Shown here: positions 1 to 21,335 of the stretch, one piece after another
Layout of the letters: the number at the start of each line of letters is the position of its first letter
Numbering within the stretch: position 1 is the first letter of the stretch
Source of the DNA: Merluccius polli
Lineage: Eukaryota; Chordata; Actinopteri; Gadiformes; Merlucciidae
Assembly (NCBI GenBank): GCA_030340625.1
Contig: JAOPHQ010002276.1
Location: forward strand, 165,001 to 229,000
Reading direction: 5' to 3'
Length of the DNA: 64,000 nucleotides
Translations under genes and position numbers: made by a program
The notes under the pieces: model-generated
Database searches by the model: none
What the model was told of the DNA's origin: nothing
Seen by the model: the letters and a program-made list of their open reading frames with translations, nothing else

Positions 1-360
1 TGAGATAAATATATTGAGTGACTGCTCTCCGCACGTAGTATATGGTAATCAAATCATTTCGCGTCAAAACCTGCAAAATACCACTCTTTTTCTGGTCTGA
101 AATCTCGATTTGTAGGCATAAACCTCTAAACGCCACTTCCCTTTGTCAGCAAAAGCCGCTACGTTCCGAGAACCAATCACAACGCAACACGGAATCATGT
201 GACTTCACCCAGTTTCAACATGGCGGCGCGCTGAGGAGCCGGCTTAGATCGCTTCTAAGATAGATTATAGATATAGATAGACTCTTTATTATATTATTCT
301 TTATTATTTATTGATATGCTTTATCTTTATTATAGATTATAGATATATCCTTCCTCAGAT

Positions 361-480
361 CGCATAGATGCGCGATCTATGCGGATGCATAGATGCGCGA
401 TCTATGCGGATGCATAGATGCGCGATCTATGCGGATGCATAGATGCGCGATCTATGCGGATGCATAGATGCGCGATCTGA
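361..480. repeat. 25-bp palindromic minisatellite framed by an inverted repeat
   Basis: About four and a half copies of a 25-bp unit containing GATGCGCGATCTATGCG run head to tail with almost no divergence. Each unit is itself nearly palindromic. The array is bounded on the left by CCTTCCTCAGATCGC and on the right by the reverse complement GCGATCTGAGGAAGG, so the whole block could fold into one large cruciform. There are no spacers, so it is not CRISPR-like. It lies upstream of the first ddx39a exon in the window. Confidence 0.85.
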
Positions 481-486
481 GGAAGG

Positions 487-1411
487 CCAGACGGCCGAAA
501 CATTATCGCCTTAATAAACTACCGACATTGTTCTCAACTCGGAGTGTGCGGCACCTCTCTCCTTTTACTGATCTTCTCTCTCAGTTGCCAGCACCTCACA
601 TTTGGTGTGTGTTTGCACCTCTCCTTTCAAGCATGGGGAGTATTGTCAGTTCATTGACGTCTCTTTAAAAAAAAATCAGATTTACGTCTTTTCTCTAGGC
701 CTACTTGATTATATGCCAAATGTTTTTGAACGTAATAAGCTTTTTTAATTAATGTAATGAGCTTTTTTATAGTTGAATCTGATGCCCAAACATAAGAAAT
801 TAACTTACTTGACCACTTTTAACTTTTTTTTTTCATGTTTTATTTTTTTATATAATTTATTGTTATTCCATCATTTACATATAATATAATAATAATATAA
901 ATATATAATATATATAAGTGATTTTACTACTTTTGACTATGTCTTGTCCAAATATGTGGATTTAGAGGTTTTTGCCAAAAAAGTACCGGTGGATTTAGCT
1001 GTTTTTGACGCAAAAAAAAAATGTATTTGGTAAAAACACATAAAAAGACTAAAGTGACATTTTTGAAAAAAAAATGTTTTATTCATTAACTAATAACCTT
1101 ATCATTTCCATTAAAATAAAATGACTGAACTTGAACATAGAAGCCTGATAAAAAATGGTCATTTATAAGAAAAGTGGTCAAACGGATTTAGAGGTTTTTG
1201 CATCTAAACTCTTCATATGTAAAAGGTGCTTTAGAAGCTTATGCTGTTGATCATCCCAATACAGACAAAACTCTTCATGAGACACATTTAGTTATAGAGA
1301 CATGGCACATTTGTGACTACGAACTTGTCAATAATGTCATACCCTAGTACTGTGCATATGCCCCACATTGTTTAGCCATATTGCTAACACTTGGATGCAT
1401 TGGTGTTTCAG
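487..1411. other. Intronic or upstream DNA, AT-rich, no exon seen
   Basis: This stretch is AT-rich, with runs of A and T and a TA-rich block near 880-920. The first ddx39a exon in the window begins inside a codon, so this is presumably intron. The N-terminal DDX39A exons, which would encode the acidic N-terminus and the Q-motif region, were not recognised here and probably lie to the left. Confidence 0.5.
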
Positions 1412-6240
<4,829 letters not shown>

Positions 6241-6460
6241 GCCGGAAGTCTTGAGTGGGATTGAAGACTGCATGGCCCTCAGTGTTTGTGTACTTCTATG
6301 GAAGAAGGAAAGTCAACGTTTTAAAAGTCCCTCAACGTACTGTGTCCCTTTTGAAGTTGATTAATGGCAAATACCCTTTTATTTTATTGTCACCCTAATG
6401 GGTGTTTTGTTTTTAAGTTCATTGTTGTTATAGAATTTGGTTGTATTGTTTGGTTAAGGA

Positions 6461-6466
6461 AATAAA
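6461..6466 (+). promoter_or_regulatory. Poly(A) signal of ddx39a
   Basis: AATAAA lies 221 nt after the ddx39a stop codon, followed by a T/G-rich stretch (CTGCTGTGTTGT). This fits a short 3' UTR of about 240 nt ending near 6480. Confidence 0.75.
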
Positions 6467-6629
6467 CCTTTTATATCATTCTGCTGTGTTGTATTTGATG
6501 TTGCACTTTTACATGGTCATTTAATTACTTTGTGACATAAGGCATTGAAGGCTATTAACACTTAGTTTCAGTTTAGGCTTCTATCTAGCAGTCTATTCTG
6601 TTCAAATGTATATTCATAAGCAGTTATGT

Positions 6630-7083
6630 TAGCCTAGTCCTAACTAGACCTTGGTACTCATTTCATTCATACTAAAGGTCTAGCAGTGCTGTAGAGACAA
6701 ACGATGTCTCACTTGAAGGCGGGTGCTGTTGAAGTTTAAAACCTATTGGCTCTGCCCAGTGCCACTCTGGATCTGCCTTAACCAATCGCTAACGTTTGGT
6801 CGTGACGTATTTCATGCGCCAGAAACCACGTTGCGCGCAGTATACAAACGGCAGATGCAGTGAGCATTAGCATTAGCCTCCGCCCGCCTCCGTACTTGCG
6901 CTCAATAACTGAAATTCGCGCACAACCTCTACGTCACTGTTCTCAGGCCGCGCCTCCTGTTCGCTGATTGGACCTGCAGATTTTGGGGAAAAGAAATCGT
7001 TCTAACATAGTAGCATCGCCAGACCTAGTACTGAAGTGAAATGAAATTTGAGCGGAAGTACGTAGGTGGGCGGAGCCAGGCTA
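6630..7083. mobile_element. MITE with TAGCCT termini and 9-bp target duplication (copy 2)
   Basis: This 454-bp copy starts TAGCCTAGTCC and ends GCCAGGCTA. It is flanked by a perfect 9-bp repeat CAGTTATGT at 6621-6629 and 7084-7092. It is the cleanest member of the family in this window. An inner block near 6868-6910 repeats the right terminal region in inverted order, suggesting the family arose by internal rearrangement. Confidence 0.88.
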
Positions 7084-7092
7084 CAGTTATGT

Positions 7093-7815
7093 ACCTTGGA
7101 AGTTACAATCATTAAAAACAAGGATATTGTAATTTCATGGTGACCGAATGAAATTACTAAATATTGCGCAGTAATGCAAACTACAATTTCAATGTAGGGC
7201 AGGTAGAGGGCATCCTTGCAATAGAACAGCCCTGCAGTTTTGCTATGAACTGGTTGCCAAGTTAAAATAAAACGCTTGTCATTTCACACTGGGTTTTTAA
7301 AATTTCAATAACATTTAGTTTATTCGTCATCTGAATGTCCAAAAAAGCACGTCATCGGCATAAGAAACTCACTGTTCTGCTTGACGTGCATTTAGAAAAG
7401 ATTTCGTTTAAATTGTTAATAAAATAGATATGGCAAGTTTGTTCCCCTCATTCCACTTTTAGTAGAGGAAGTTAGAGTAGTTATTTACTGCTTGCCGGTA
7501 TGATACGGTCATGCTTATGGAACTGTGTGCCGTGGGAAAACATAACACCACAACAAAATTGGCTTGCATGTCTAGGGTGACCACATAGGAAAGCCGTAGT
7601 TCTTCCACCAAAAAAAGTGCAGGTGAAACAGTGTGCCAATGTCCGTCTTATTTCTCGTTTGGCCTTAAACTAGAAATCCTCCTCGTACACCTGGCTTGAG
7701 TAGCTTTAGCTCCTAGAGTTCTACAAATCCATGGAGCCGCAGGACTATTTTAAAGATGTCTGTTCGAGCAGGAGTCGGTAGAGCACATTTCAGCCCACCC
7801 CGGTCACACACAATA
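7093..7815. other. Intergenic spacer between two convergent genes
   Basis: No coding sequence, repeat or RNA gene was recognised. The stretch separates the 3' end of ddx39a from the 3' end of the CCN1-like gene on the opposite strand. Confidence 0.5.
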
Positions 7816-7827
7816 CAATTTAAAAAG

Positions 7828-7833
7828 TTTATT
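7828..7833 (-). promoter_or_regulatory. Poly(A) signal of the CCN1-like gene
   Basis: Read on the minus strand this is AATAAA, about 470 nt downstream of the stop codon at 8301-8299. It would give a 3' UTR of about 490 nt that contains the degenerate tandem repeat at 7960-8280. Confidence 0.6.
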
Positions 7834-7959
7834 TGACAGCAACCAAACACCATGGCTGCCCCTGTCTGTAGTCCCGTGGCAGCCAGTGCTGGTGCTTGTA
7901 ATATTAGTGTTCAGACACTTCAAACCTGCACGCGAAGGCTCCTCGTCTTAGGCCCCTTG

Positions 7960-8280
7960 TCTTAAGATAGTTCTCTTTCTTAGAGGAAGACTCTTGTCTC
8001 AAAACATCTACCTTTATTAGAGAAAGACCCTTCATCTTGAAATCGATCCCATAAGGGATGGATACTAGTCTTAAAATACCTTCCTTCACAGAGGAAGGTC
8101 CCTGGTCTAAAAATGTCCTTTATTAGCGGAAGTTCCCTGGTCTAAAAATGTCCTCCTTTATTAGAGGAAGACCCCTCTTCTAGAATTGTCCGTCCATCAG
8201 AGCAAGGCTCCTCATCTTAAAATGTCAGCCCTTTAGAGGAAAGCCTGTCCTCTTCAAACGTCTTCCTTCATAGAGAAAGC
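7960..8280 (-). repeat. Degenerate ~40-bp tandem repeat in the CCN1-like 3' UTR
   Basis: About eight diverged copies of a unit resembling TTTATTAGAGGAAGACCCCT, followed by a TTAAAATGTC-like segment, run through the predicted 3' UTR. The two copies around 8075-8160 are the most similar to each other. Confidence 0.7.
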
Positions 8281-8298
8281 TGAAATATGGTCGATGGC

Positions 8299-13596
<5,298 letters not shown>

Positions 13597-13773
13597 GGTC
13601 TGTTCAGAAAAAAAAGAACAATTTGTTCAGATAAGAATCAACAAGTTCGGGGTTTCCGAGAGTCCCACAGAGACCTTCCGCCAGACGCACTTTCTGTATG
13701 AATAACAAGGACAGCAGCCTCAGGTCTCCTCACTTAACCCGTCGCTTTAAAGGTCCAGCTCCACTGCTGCTGT

Positions 13774-13782
13774 CATATATAC
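13774..13782 (-). promoter_or_regulatory. TATA-like box of the CCN1-like gene
   Basis: GGTATATATG on the minus strand lies about 180 nt upstream of the start codon at 13596-13594. It would place transcription start near 13750 and give a 5' UTR of about 150 nt. GC-rich blocks and a CCAAT motif (minus strand, near 13900) lie further upstream. The start site itself is inferred. Confidence 0.5.
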
Positions 13783-13919
13783 CAACTAGTGCGCTCCGCG
13801 GAGGCCCCGCCCCCTTGCCATATGTCCAGCCAATTAGCCCCCGGGCAGCAATCCAGACATTCCAGATGGGCGGAGCTAGGAGAGCAGGAAAATGAGACTC
13901 CTTGATTGGGGGCGTGTTT

Positions 13920-15493
13920 GGGAATCAATGCAGCCATTCATGAAAATTGCTGGACACTCTGTATTTATTTTATGGGTTAAAAAAACGAAAACGTAACCGG
14001 CGCTTTCAAGTCACACTTACGCACATTACAGCCTCTGTGGGCACTTGCCTAACACCAAGTAAATATACCGAGCTGGTTGACGAGAGGCCAGACTGGAGCT
14101 CACATCAATAGGACCTCCACCTCAGCATGAGTACAGGAATGCCATGTGATGTTCAGGCGGACGCACAACGCTATAAACTGACTGGCAGTTGCCTGGGATA
14201 GACAGTATCTCACCTTTGTTCTCCTGTTATTAAATATTCTGCGAGTGGGAAAATGTGTTTCCACAAGTCAGATAGTTTTTGCTCAAGTTATATTCCGTGT
14301 TAATATCGTAGTTGGTTTTCCGTTTTCTTAGTGTTATTCTAACCACGAGGTGCTGACACGCTGAGGAGAGGGATACGGGAATTCAATAGGCTCAAGGTGA
14401 AATAAATTGCTCAAGGTGAAAAAATAATGCTGATATAAAAGAGGAAAACAAGGATCTAACAAATTGCATCCTCATCCACCCTCGTTCTTTCTTTAAAACT
14501 GTTTCCAGACCGCACCTGGCCCAACACACAGACCCCCTTTGATAAAATCACTTGTGAAATGTGATTCCTGCCGTTAAAGGCCATGTTAACTTATAATAGA
14601 CTAGGCCTAGTATGACGCGGTATTACAATAATCACATTTATAGAACACAAACATGCTTTGTGTGACATCCACCCGACATGCCTTCCAAGTATTGGAAGAT
14701 ATCCAAACCCTTCCTTTATGAAACAATCAACAAGTCCCTAGCTGTTAGCCTATATCAAACTTCAAATTTTCATCAACCTCCAACTTTCATTGTTAGTGTT
14801 GTAGCATTGAAGAGGCACCGTGTGGTTTTAACTCTGTTTGTTACATCTTCCCCTTTCTCTCTGGATTACTATCTCTCAGTGGCTGTTAGTCATTTACAAC
14901 TCTCTGACTTATGGGACACCATGAGCCTAATGTGCGATAACATGGACCATATGTAAAATTACATGGACATAATCAATGAACATTTGAATCTAACCATATA
15001 CATTACCTGTACTTGGGATTGATTCTGTACATAGCTTTTTGCCACTCTCATACGTCTCTGTGATCCTTAACCGTTAAACCTTCATATTTGGACATTGTAT
15101 ATTTGGACATTGTATGTTTGGATTTGCACCTTACCATTTACATCTAATATATGGCCCTACTTTTAGGCTACATTTGTATTTATGATAGGCTACCTACCGT
15201 TTCTGCACCTTATGTTTTGCACCTTATTGACAGTCTTTTAAAAAAAAATGTTTAAACTTTTATATTGTTTATGTGTATATATTTTGCGTATTTGTATATA
15301 TTTGCTCCTTTCTTTGTACTGCAACTGCAATTCTTCAATTCTTCTTGACAGAAGCTGGATGCACAGCTGTACAGTTAATAAATATACCATGCACAATGGC
15401 CTACCCCTGGCCTAGAACTCTAGACACCCCCTAGCGGCAGCAAATTTATTTGGCAGCTAGTGTAGGTCTAGCACGGCTCCGTCGGCTTTTTGG
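13920..15493. other. Intergenic, AT-rich, nothing recognised
   Basis: This is upstream of the CCN1-like gene. It may hold regulatory DNA but no coding sequence or clear element was identified. Open frames such as 14678-14956 have no recognisable protein character. Confidence 0.4.
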
Positions 15494-15797
15494 TAGCCTA
15501 GTCCTAACTAGACCTTGGTACTCAGATTACATTCATACTAAAGGTCTAGCAGTGCTGTAGAGACAAACGATGTCTCACTTGAAGGCGGGTGCTGTTGAAG
15601 TTTAAAACCTATTGGCTCTGCCCAGTGCCACTCTGGATCTGCCTTAACCAATCGCTAACGTTTGGTCGTGACGTATTTCATGCGCCAGAAACCACGTTGC
15701 GCGCAGTATACAAACGGCAGATGCAGTGAGCATTAGCATTAGCCTGATTCCGCCCACCTCCGTACTTCCGCTCAATAACTGAAATTCGCGCACGACC
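15494..15797. mobile_element. MITE with TAGCCT terminus, truncated (copy 3)
   Basis: This is nearly identical to copy 2 (6630-7083) over its first 300 bp, starting TAGCCTAGTCC. It stops after GCGCACGACC and is replaced by a (TTTA)n-like run. The right terminal repeat is missing, so it is a truncated copy. Confidence 0.8.
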
Positions 15798-15971
15798 ATA
15801 TTTATTTATTTATTTGTTTATTTATTTATTGAATCATTTTCTTGTGTAAAAGGTGACATGCCAATTTGCCGTTCTTGTATTAGAAATACATTGCGATACT
15901 TTTACTGATTTTGGCTACTTTTTGACTATTTATGCCATAATGACACAGTAGTTAAATACCATAGTTAGTTA

Positions 15972-16156
15972 CCATAACCCTAACCATAACCATAACCCCA
16001 ACCATAACCATAACCCTAACCATAACCCTAACCCTAACCATAACCCTAACCCTAACCCTAACCCTAACCCTAACCCTAACCATAACCCTAACCATAACCC
16101 TAACCATAACCATAACCCTAACCCTATCCCTAACCCTAACCCTAACCCTAACCCTT
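15972..16156 (+). repeat. Interstitial telomere-like array (CCCTAA)n with CCATAA variants
   Basis: About 31 hexamers mix CCCTAA, the vertebrate telomere repeat, with CCATAA variants. It is internal, flanked by ordinary sequence on both sides, and degenerate, so it is an interstitial array rather than a chromosome end. Confidence 0.9.
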
Positions 16157-17007
16157 TTTGGAGTGAATTGTTTCACAGTAGACTGCGGACGCTGTAGACT
16201 CTGCTCTGCGAGCGGACGCTGTAGACTCTGCTCGTCTCTTACCACCGCGAACGGGTTTATGGGATCGTTTCACACAGACGCAGGAGGGAACCTTTTGCGT
16301 CAGTATCAGACGTCTAGGGGCGTGATGACAAATCGTCGGTATATTACGAGTTGGGATGAGAACGTGTTGGATTGTTCAGATGCGTTCCGCGGTCCATGCT
16401 ATATAGTGCATGAAATGAACCACTGAGAATTCGAACACCACTACAAAATGGCGAGCACCCTATATTGTGCACTATATCCGTGATAGGGAACGATTTCGAA
16501 CACAGCTCATGGTATAACAATAGGGGTATTTACCAACTTTTCGTCAGGATTTTTACTCTTTTTCGACCAACAATGATAAAGAGTTGTCTGGCTGCCTTTC
16601 CGTGTCCTTTTCATTGCCACATTCATTTAGCATGAACTTTATCAACTATTCATCCCAGTGACTGCGCGAAATAGTTCGGTTTGGTAAAGAAAACGGGTTG
16701 GGTCATACCAAGTAGTCGGTGGGCGGGCGGGGAGGGGGGGGGTACATTACAGATGATTAAAACATGATACTATCTTGCTGCCAAATTAAATTAATAAAGA
16801 AAACAAACAGAATATTTCATATTTTTCTGAATTATGTGTGATGATATTGGGGGGGTTATATTAGCTGGATCTGATTTTTGGGGGGGTCATGACCCCCCTA
16901 ACCCCCCCGCAAATTACGCGCCTGCTTGCCAGGCTAGCCTACCCCTACTCTACTGTGCAATAATGACTCATTTAATCTACAGCGAAAGTATACAATAGGG
17001 TCAACCA

Positions 17008-17325
17008 AACCAAACCGGAAAAGGTAGGTACCCTCGGGCGACATGAGTCGTCGCTGATTGGACTGGTGGTCCATCCTTTGAGCCGGATGGACATGGTTTA
17101 AATGTTTTCAAAATATGAGCGCCGCTAGTGACAACGTACGTACGCGCTGCTATAGAATATTTTGATGCAGGACATGGATATGACGTTATACTGGATATGC
17201 TGTCATCGCGGTGTGTTCGTTTGTTTCTGTTTGTCTGGTGGTGTTGTCCTTTCGATTCAAAGGACGGACCACCAGTCCAATCCAGCGACGATTCATGTCG
17301 GGTACCTACCTTTTCCGGTTTGGTT
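17008..17325. mobile_element. Fold-back element with ~70-bp inverted arms
   Basis: Left arm 17008-17080 and right arm 17258-17325 are inverted copies beginning AACCAAACCGGAAAAGG, with a few differences and a small indel. The loop is about 175 bp and non-coding. No target duplication was clear. It could be a MITE or a local inverted duplication. Confidence 0.65.
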
Positions 17326-17457
17326 AATGTCGTTGTCGTTTCTGTTTTGTTGTTGTGTTTTCTGATTTGCCGTTGTGATTTGCACTTCAGAGCTACCGTA
17401 CACAATAAATCATTTCACGATTAATTACGAAACAATGACCAATGACTTCTAACATGT

Positions 17458-17988
17458 GTGTCTGAAATCGCGCACTTCTATACTTACACTTACTTTTTTG
17501 AGTGCACTTTGCGCAAAAGCGGAGAGTGTGCCAAAACGCAGTGCACTGGAAATACGTCGGTGGCGCACTCAAAACTATCTAAAATGTGAGTGTGGACCGA
17601 CGGACACTTTCCGCACTCAACGGCCGCCATTTTGTCTACGTAGCTGAAGGGGCGGAATCAAAAATGGAGGACACAGGAGTAACAGTTGAGACCAACGCGC
17701 TCTACAAATGTAAAATAGTATTGAATATGTAAATTAATATATATTAATATATTTCATAGGTAAATAAACTTAGCGGTAGGCCGTTTTCCGCCAGGAGGAA
17801 AACGGCAACAAACAAAAAAAACGAAGAAAAACCATCAAACTGCGAACTCATTTCCGGTCGGTGCGCGAAAGCTGTTTTGACAGTGCGCTGTAGAAATGAG
17901 AGCACTGCGCCTATAAGTAAGTGTACTGTAGGGATAATGAAGTGCACTAAATGTAAGTGCACTTACGTAAGTGCGCGATTTCAGACAC
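17458..17988. mobile_element. MITE with 20-bp perfect TIRs
   Basis: Both ends carry GTGTCTGAAATCGCGCACTT as perfect inverted repeats, and further subterminal GTGCACTT and TAAGTGCAC motifs occur on both sides. The 531-bp element has no coding content. A target duplication is not evident, so its superfamily is unassigned. Confidence 0.75.
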
Positions 17989-18724
17989 GGCAATAAATAA
18001 GTAACATTTCAATGCCCCTATACTTCCAAAATGGAGGCGGTTATTGCGATGTGATGTCGCGATGTACAACTCCTGGGAGGAGACGGCACAGAACCCTGCA
18101 AGGGGCTGAGTTAGACCGTGTTTCCTGTTTCGTTACGAAGATATTCTATTGAAGAAAACTCATTTGCGAGTGGATGAAACTTTCAGAAGGGGATTTTAAC
18201 AAGTGTATTTCTGCAGCAGCCAGTCTACACAGTGTAAAATTGGAACCTTTACAGTCACTTTTATTTTTACACTTTACTAGTGCTGGCTGAGTTTGTGTTC
18301 GTCAATTACACACTTACAGATCCCCGTCTTCAGCAACATGATTGGTTGAAACAAATATGAAGCGAAAGAAAGTGAAAGTTTCCCGAGATTTGATCTTGTC
18401 TGCCAAATGTAATTTGTGAGACTAAATATTGTTTAAACAGTAATGTAGTAGCCTATTCCACGTATCCTATATTAGGTTGCGAAAAACATGGAAAACATTA
18501 TATCTCTTTTACTTTGGGTTCACTTTTGGGTCCTTTTTTTATTTGGCAAACAAAAAAATGAATCTTAAAAGGAAGTAACCCTTTAAAATAAATTTTAGAT
18601 ACAGCTTGTGTCTATTGATAGTCCTCACATTTGATAGTTTGGCACCCTCCCCCTTAAATGCTGGAAACTATTTTAGTGTAATTCAATCCAAATAGGCTGC
18701 ATAACAAAACACAAAACCTTATAG

Positions 18725-19048
18725 CAGTGTTTCCCAACCTTGGGGTCGGGACCCCACTTGGGATCGCCTGATATGCACATGGGGTCAAGGCCCGGGAGAT
18801 TGATTGCTGACATATAGCGATATAGATACATTTTTCATAAAAAAGGGTTGAAAGGTCTCGTGAAGGTGCTTTATAAAAACAGACCGATGCCTCCTGATTG
18901 AGACACACAAGCATAACCACGATAGTGTGCTGCTGTTGGAGGTTAAAGCAGTTTACATGGAAGCAGATAGAAGTCGGGGGTCACAAGATCATGTTCTGAC
19001 CTAAAAATGGGGTCACAGCAGGCCCAACAAGGTTGAAAATAATCACTG
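18725..19048. mobile_element. hAT (Charlie-like) MITE
   Basis: The element begins CAGTGTTTCCCAACCTTGG. Its other end, read inward, begins CAGTGATTATTTTCAACCTT. It is flanked by a perfect 8-bp repeat CCTTATAG at 18717-18724 and 19049-19056. CAGTG termini and 8-bp duplications are hallmarks of hAT elements. It is 324 bp and non-coding. Confidence 0.9.
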
Positions 19049-19056
19049 CCTTATAG

Positions 19057-20100
19057 AGACTTGAAATGGACAAATGGACAATTATACAGTAGAGAGTCAT
19101 CCTGAGAAGATTTCTGACAAACCCCCCAATGTGAACAGGCTTCCTAAACCTCACCACACGTCACTCAAACAAACTACACAGACTACTGAAACCAAATGGC
19201 GAGGATGAGCTCCTCACAACATGCCGCTTTAGGCTGGGTGGTCCACTCATCCTATTCAAGGCTGTGGGAGCTACGACCCACCACCGCCGTTTAGACATCA
19301 GGCTTGAAGTAAATAGAGGAGGACGAGGAGACTCACTTCCTCAACACATCTGTGTACTAAGACGAGTAACGGCTCGTTTGAGCGCGTGTGTGTCTCTTTA
19401 ATGTGAGATCCAAAGGTTTATTTGGTCGCATCGCACCGAAAGCCTTTGCACGTGGTCCTCAACAACCACCACAAGCCGCCACATGAATGGACATTTGCAC
19501 TGCGGGCCGTGTCTTTTTTACCCTGACCGCTGCGCTGAATCTCTTGCTCAATCACGGCCATGTCCTAAAACTAAAAACAACCGTCTCCGGGGGATGTTAA
19601 GAGAGGGAAATAGTTTGTTTATAAGAAAAGGAAATGAATAACAATTACAAAAGAAAAAAAAATACATAATGACACCATAATAGTTGTTTAACTGAATCGT
19701 TAGAAAATGGATGAGTGAGTGAAATGATGGATGAGGAGCAAACCATTGCAAACGGTGAGTTCTACCCATGTCCCCATGGAGACCGAGCCATGGCCGGTCT
19801 ATTTTAAATGTGTTCTTATAATACATCCATGATTTTAACACTGGGGTGGTCATCGGTGCAGGGGAATTCGCCAAGACCTTCCGCGCACACGCGTTGTATG
19901 CGCAATCGCTGTGCGCGTGTTTGTGCGTGTGCGTGCATGCGTGTGTGTGATAGCACATGTGATTGCGTGGCCTTCCGCGCACGTGCGTTGTATGCGCGCG
20001 CGTGTGTGTTTGTGCGTGTGCGTGTACATGCACGTGTGTGTGTGTGTGTGTGTGTGTGATATACCTCTCCAATGATGCTGAACTATAAACACATAAAAAG
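19057..20100. other. Intergenic, no gene recognised
   Basis: The right part (19900-20060) is rich in alternating purine-pyrimidine GTGTGCGCG-type sequence that could adopt Z-DNA. No coding signal is convincing. Confidence 0.4.
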
Positions 20101-20128
20101 GGGGGGGGGGGGGGGGGGGGGGGGGGGG
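20100..20128 (+). repeat. Poly-G run of 29
   Basis: An uninterrupted run of 29 G follows AAAAA. It can form G-quadruplex structure, and its length may not be reliable in the assembly. Confidence 0.9.
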
Positions 20129-20517
20129 ATGCCAGTCATTGCATAGCTACACAATTACTTTGTTACATTTGATGCAATCGCTTAGAGGAAGCATTGCTTC
20201 CTCTTCATCATTTTGAAATTTGAAGACTGTTCACTGACAACAGAGCAATGAAATTGAGCGATGCTGTCGAAAAAGTTTATTTGGGAGAAATCTTTTTTTC
20301 TTCTTTAAAAAAAGTAATTTAAGAGTAAGAGTTATTAATTTACTGCTCATCACAAACAGAGGACCACATATTTGAACCACATAAACTGTGGGCCCATAAT
20401 CGACATTCTGAATATCTATTGTTGCATTCATCTCTGTCATCAAAAAGTATAGATAACTAACAAAGAAAAAAAAGGAAACAATAAAGTTGAAACAAAAACA
20501 TTTCTATGACGGTCTGC

Positions 20518-20522
<5 letters not shown>

Positions 20523-20601
<79 letters not shown>

Positions 20602-20604
20602 GAC

Positions 20605-20667
<63 letters not shown>

Positions 20668-20745
20668 AGCAAAAAAACAAAGAGGGAATGAAATAATAGA
20701 ATTAAAAACATTTAAAGAAAGAAAGAAAGAAAGAAAGAAAGAAAA

Positions 20746-20800
<55 letters not shown>
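20523..20800 (+). repeat. (GA)n plus two (GAAA)n polypurine tracts
   Basis: (GA)n at 20523-20594 passes into (GAAA)n at 20607-20669. After a 50-bp break a second (GAAA)n block runs 20716-20800. Almost all of the 280 bp is purine on one strand, a mirror-repeat composition that can form triplex DNA. Confidence 0.95.
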
Positions 20801-20952
20801 GTGGAGGCGAAGGAGGAGGATTGAAGAGGGGGGTTTGAATGGGTGGGAATTAGGGGGCTGCAGGTGTTGCGGTGAGAGAGTTTGTTTTTGCAAAGGGAGG
20901 AGTGAGCGAAAGCCACATGGCCCTGGCCTGGCCTGGCCTGACACACAGCTCT

Positions 20953-21040
20953 GCCATCCATACCGTATCACTCCGCACTAAAATAGACCCTGGCGTCCGC
21001 CATCCATACGGTATCACTCCGCACTAAAACATAGACCCCC
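20953..21040 (+). repeat. Two-copy ~44-bp tandem duplication
   Basis: A segment containing ATCACTCCGCACTAAAA occurs twice in tandem. The first copy has CCATACCGTATC and the second CCATACGGTATC. Confidence 0.8.
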
Positions 21041-21281
21041 GGCATCTCCCACCATCAGACTTGTCAAGTCACACACAGGCCTAATTACAAGGATACACTT
21101 AAGGGTTTGTGAGGGTACACTTAGATAAATATGAGTACATACTAATGAGAGACATTTAGAAATACATGTTACATAATTCAAATTCCGAAGCAATTATCTC
21201 AATGATAGTAGATAATTGATACAATAAGAGAGAGATAGGGGAAGTGAGACAGGGTGGTCCTGGAAGTAGAGAAAGAGATAG

Positions 21282-21284
<3 letters not shown>

Positions 21285-21332
<48 letters not shown>
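21285..21332 (+). repeat. (AG)n microsatellite
   Basis: About 24 AG units lie in intergenic DNA. Confidence 0.95.

Positions 21333-21335
<3 letters not shown>

Noticed and set aside
15972..16156. A chromosome end
   Set aside because: The telomere-like repeats are short, degenerate and flanked by unique DNA on both sides.
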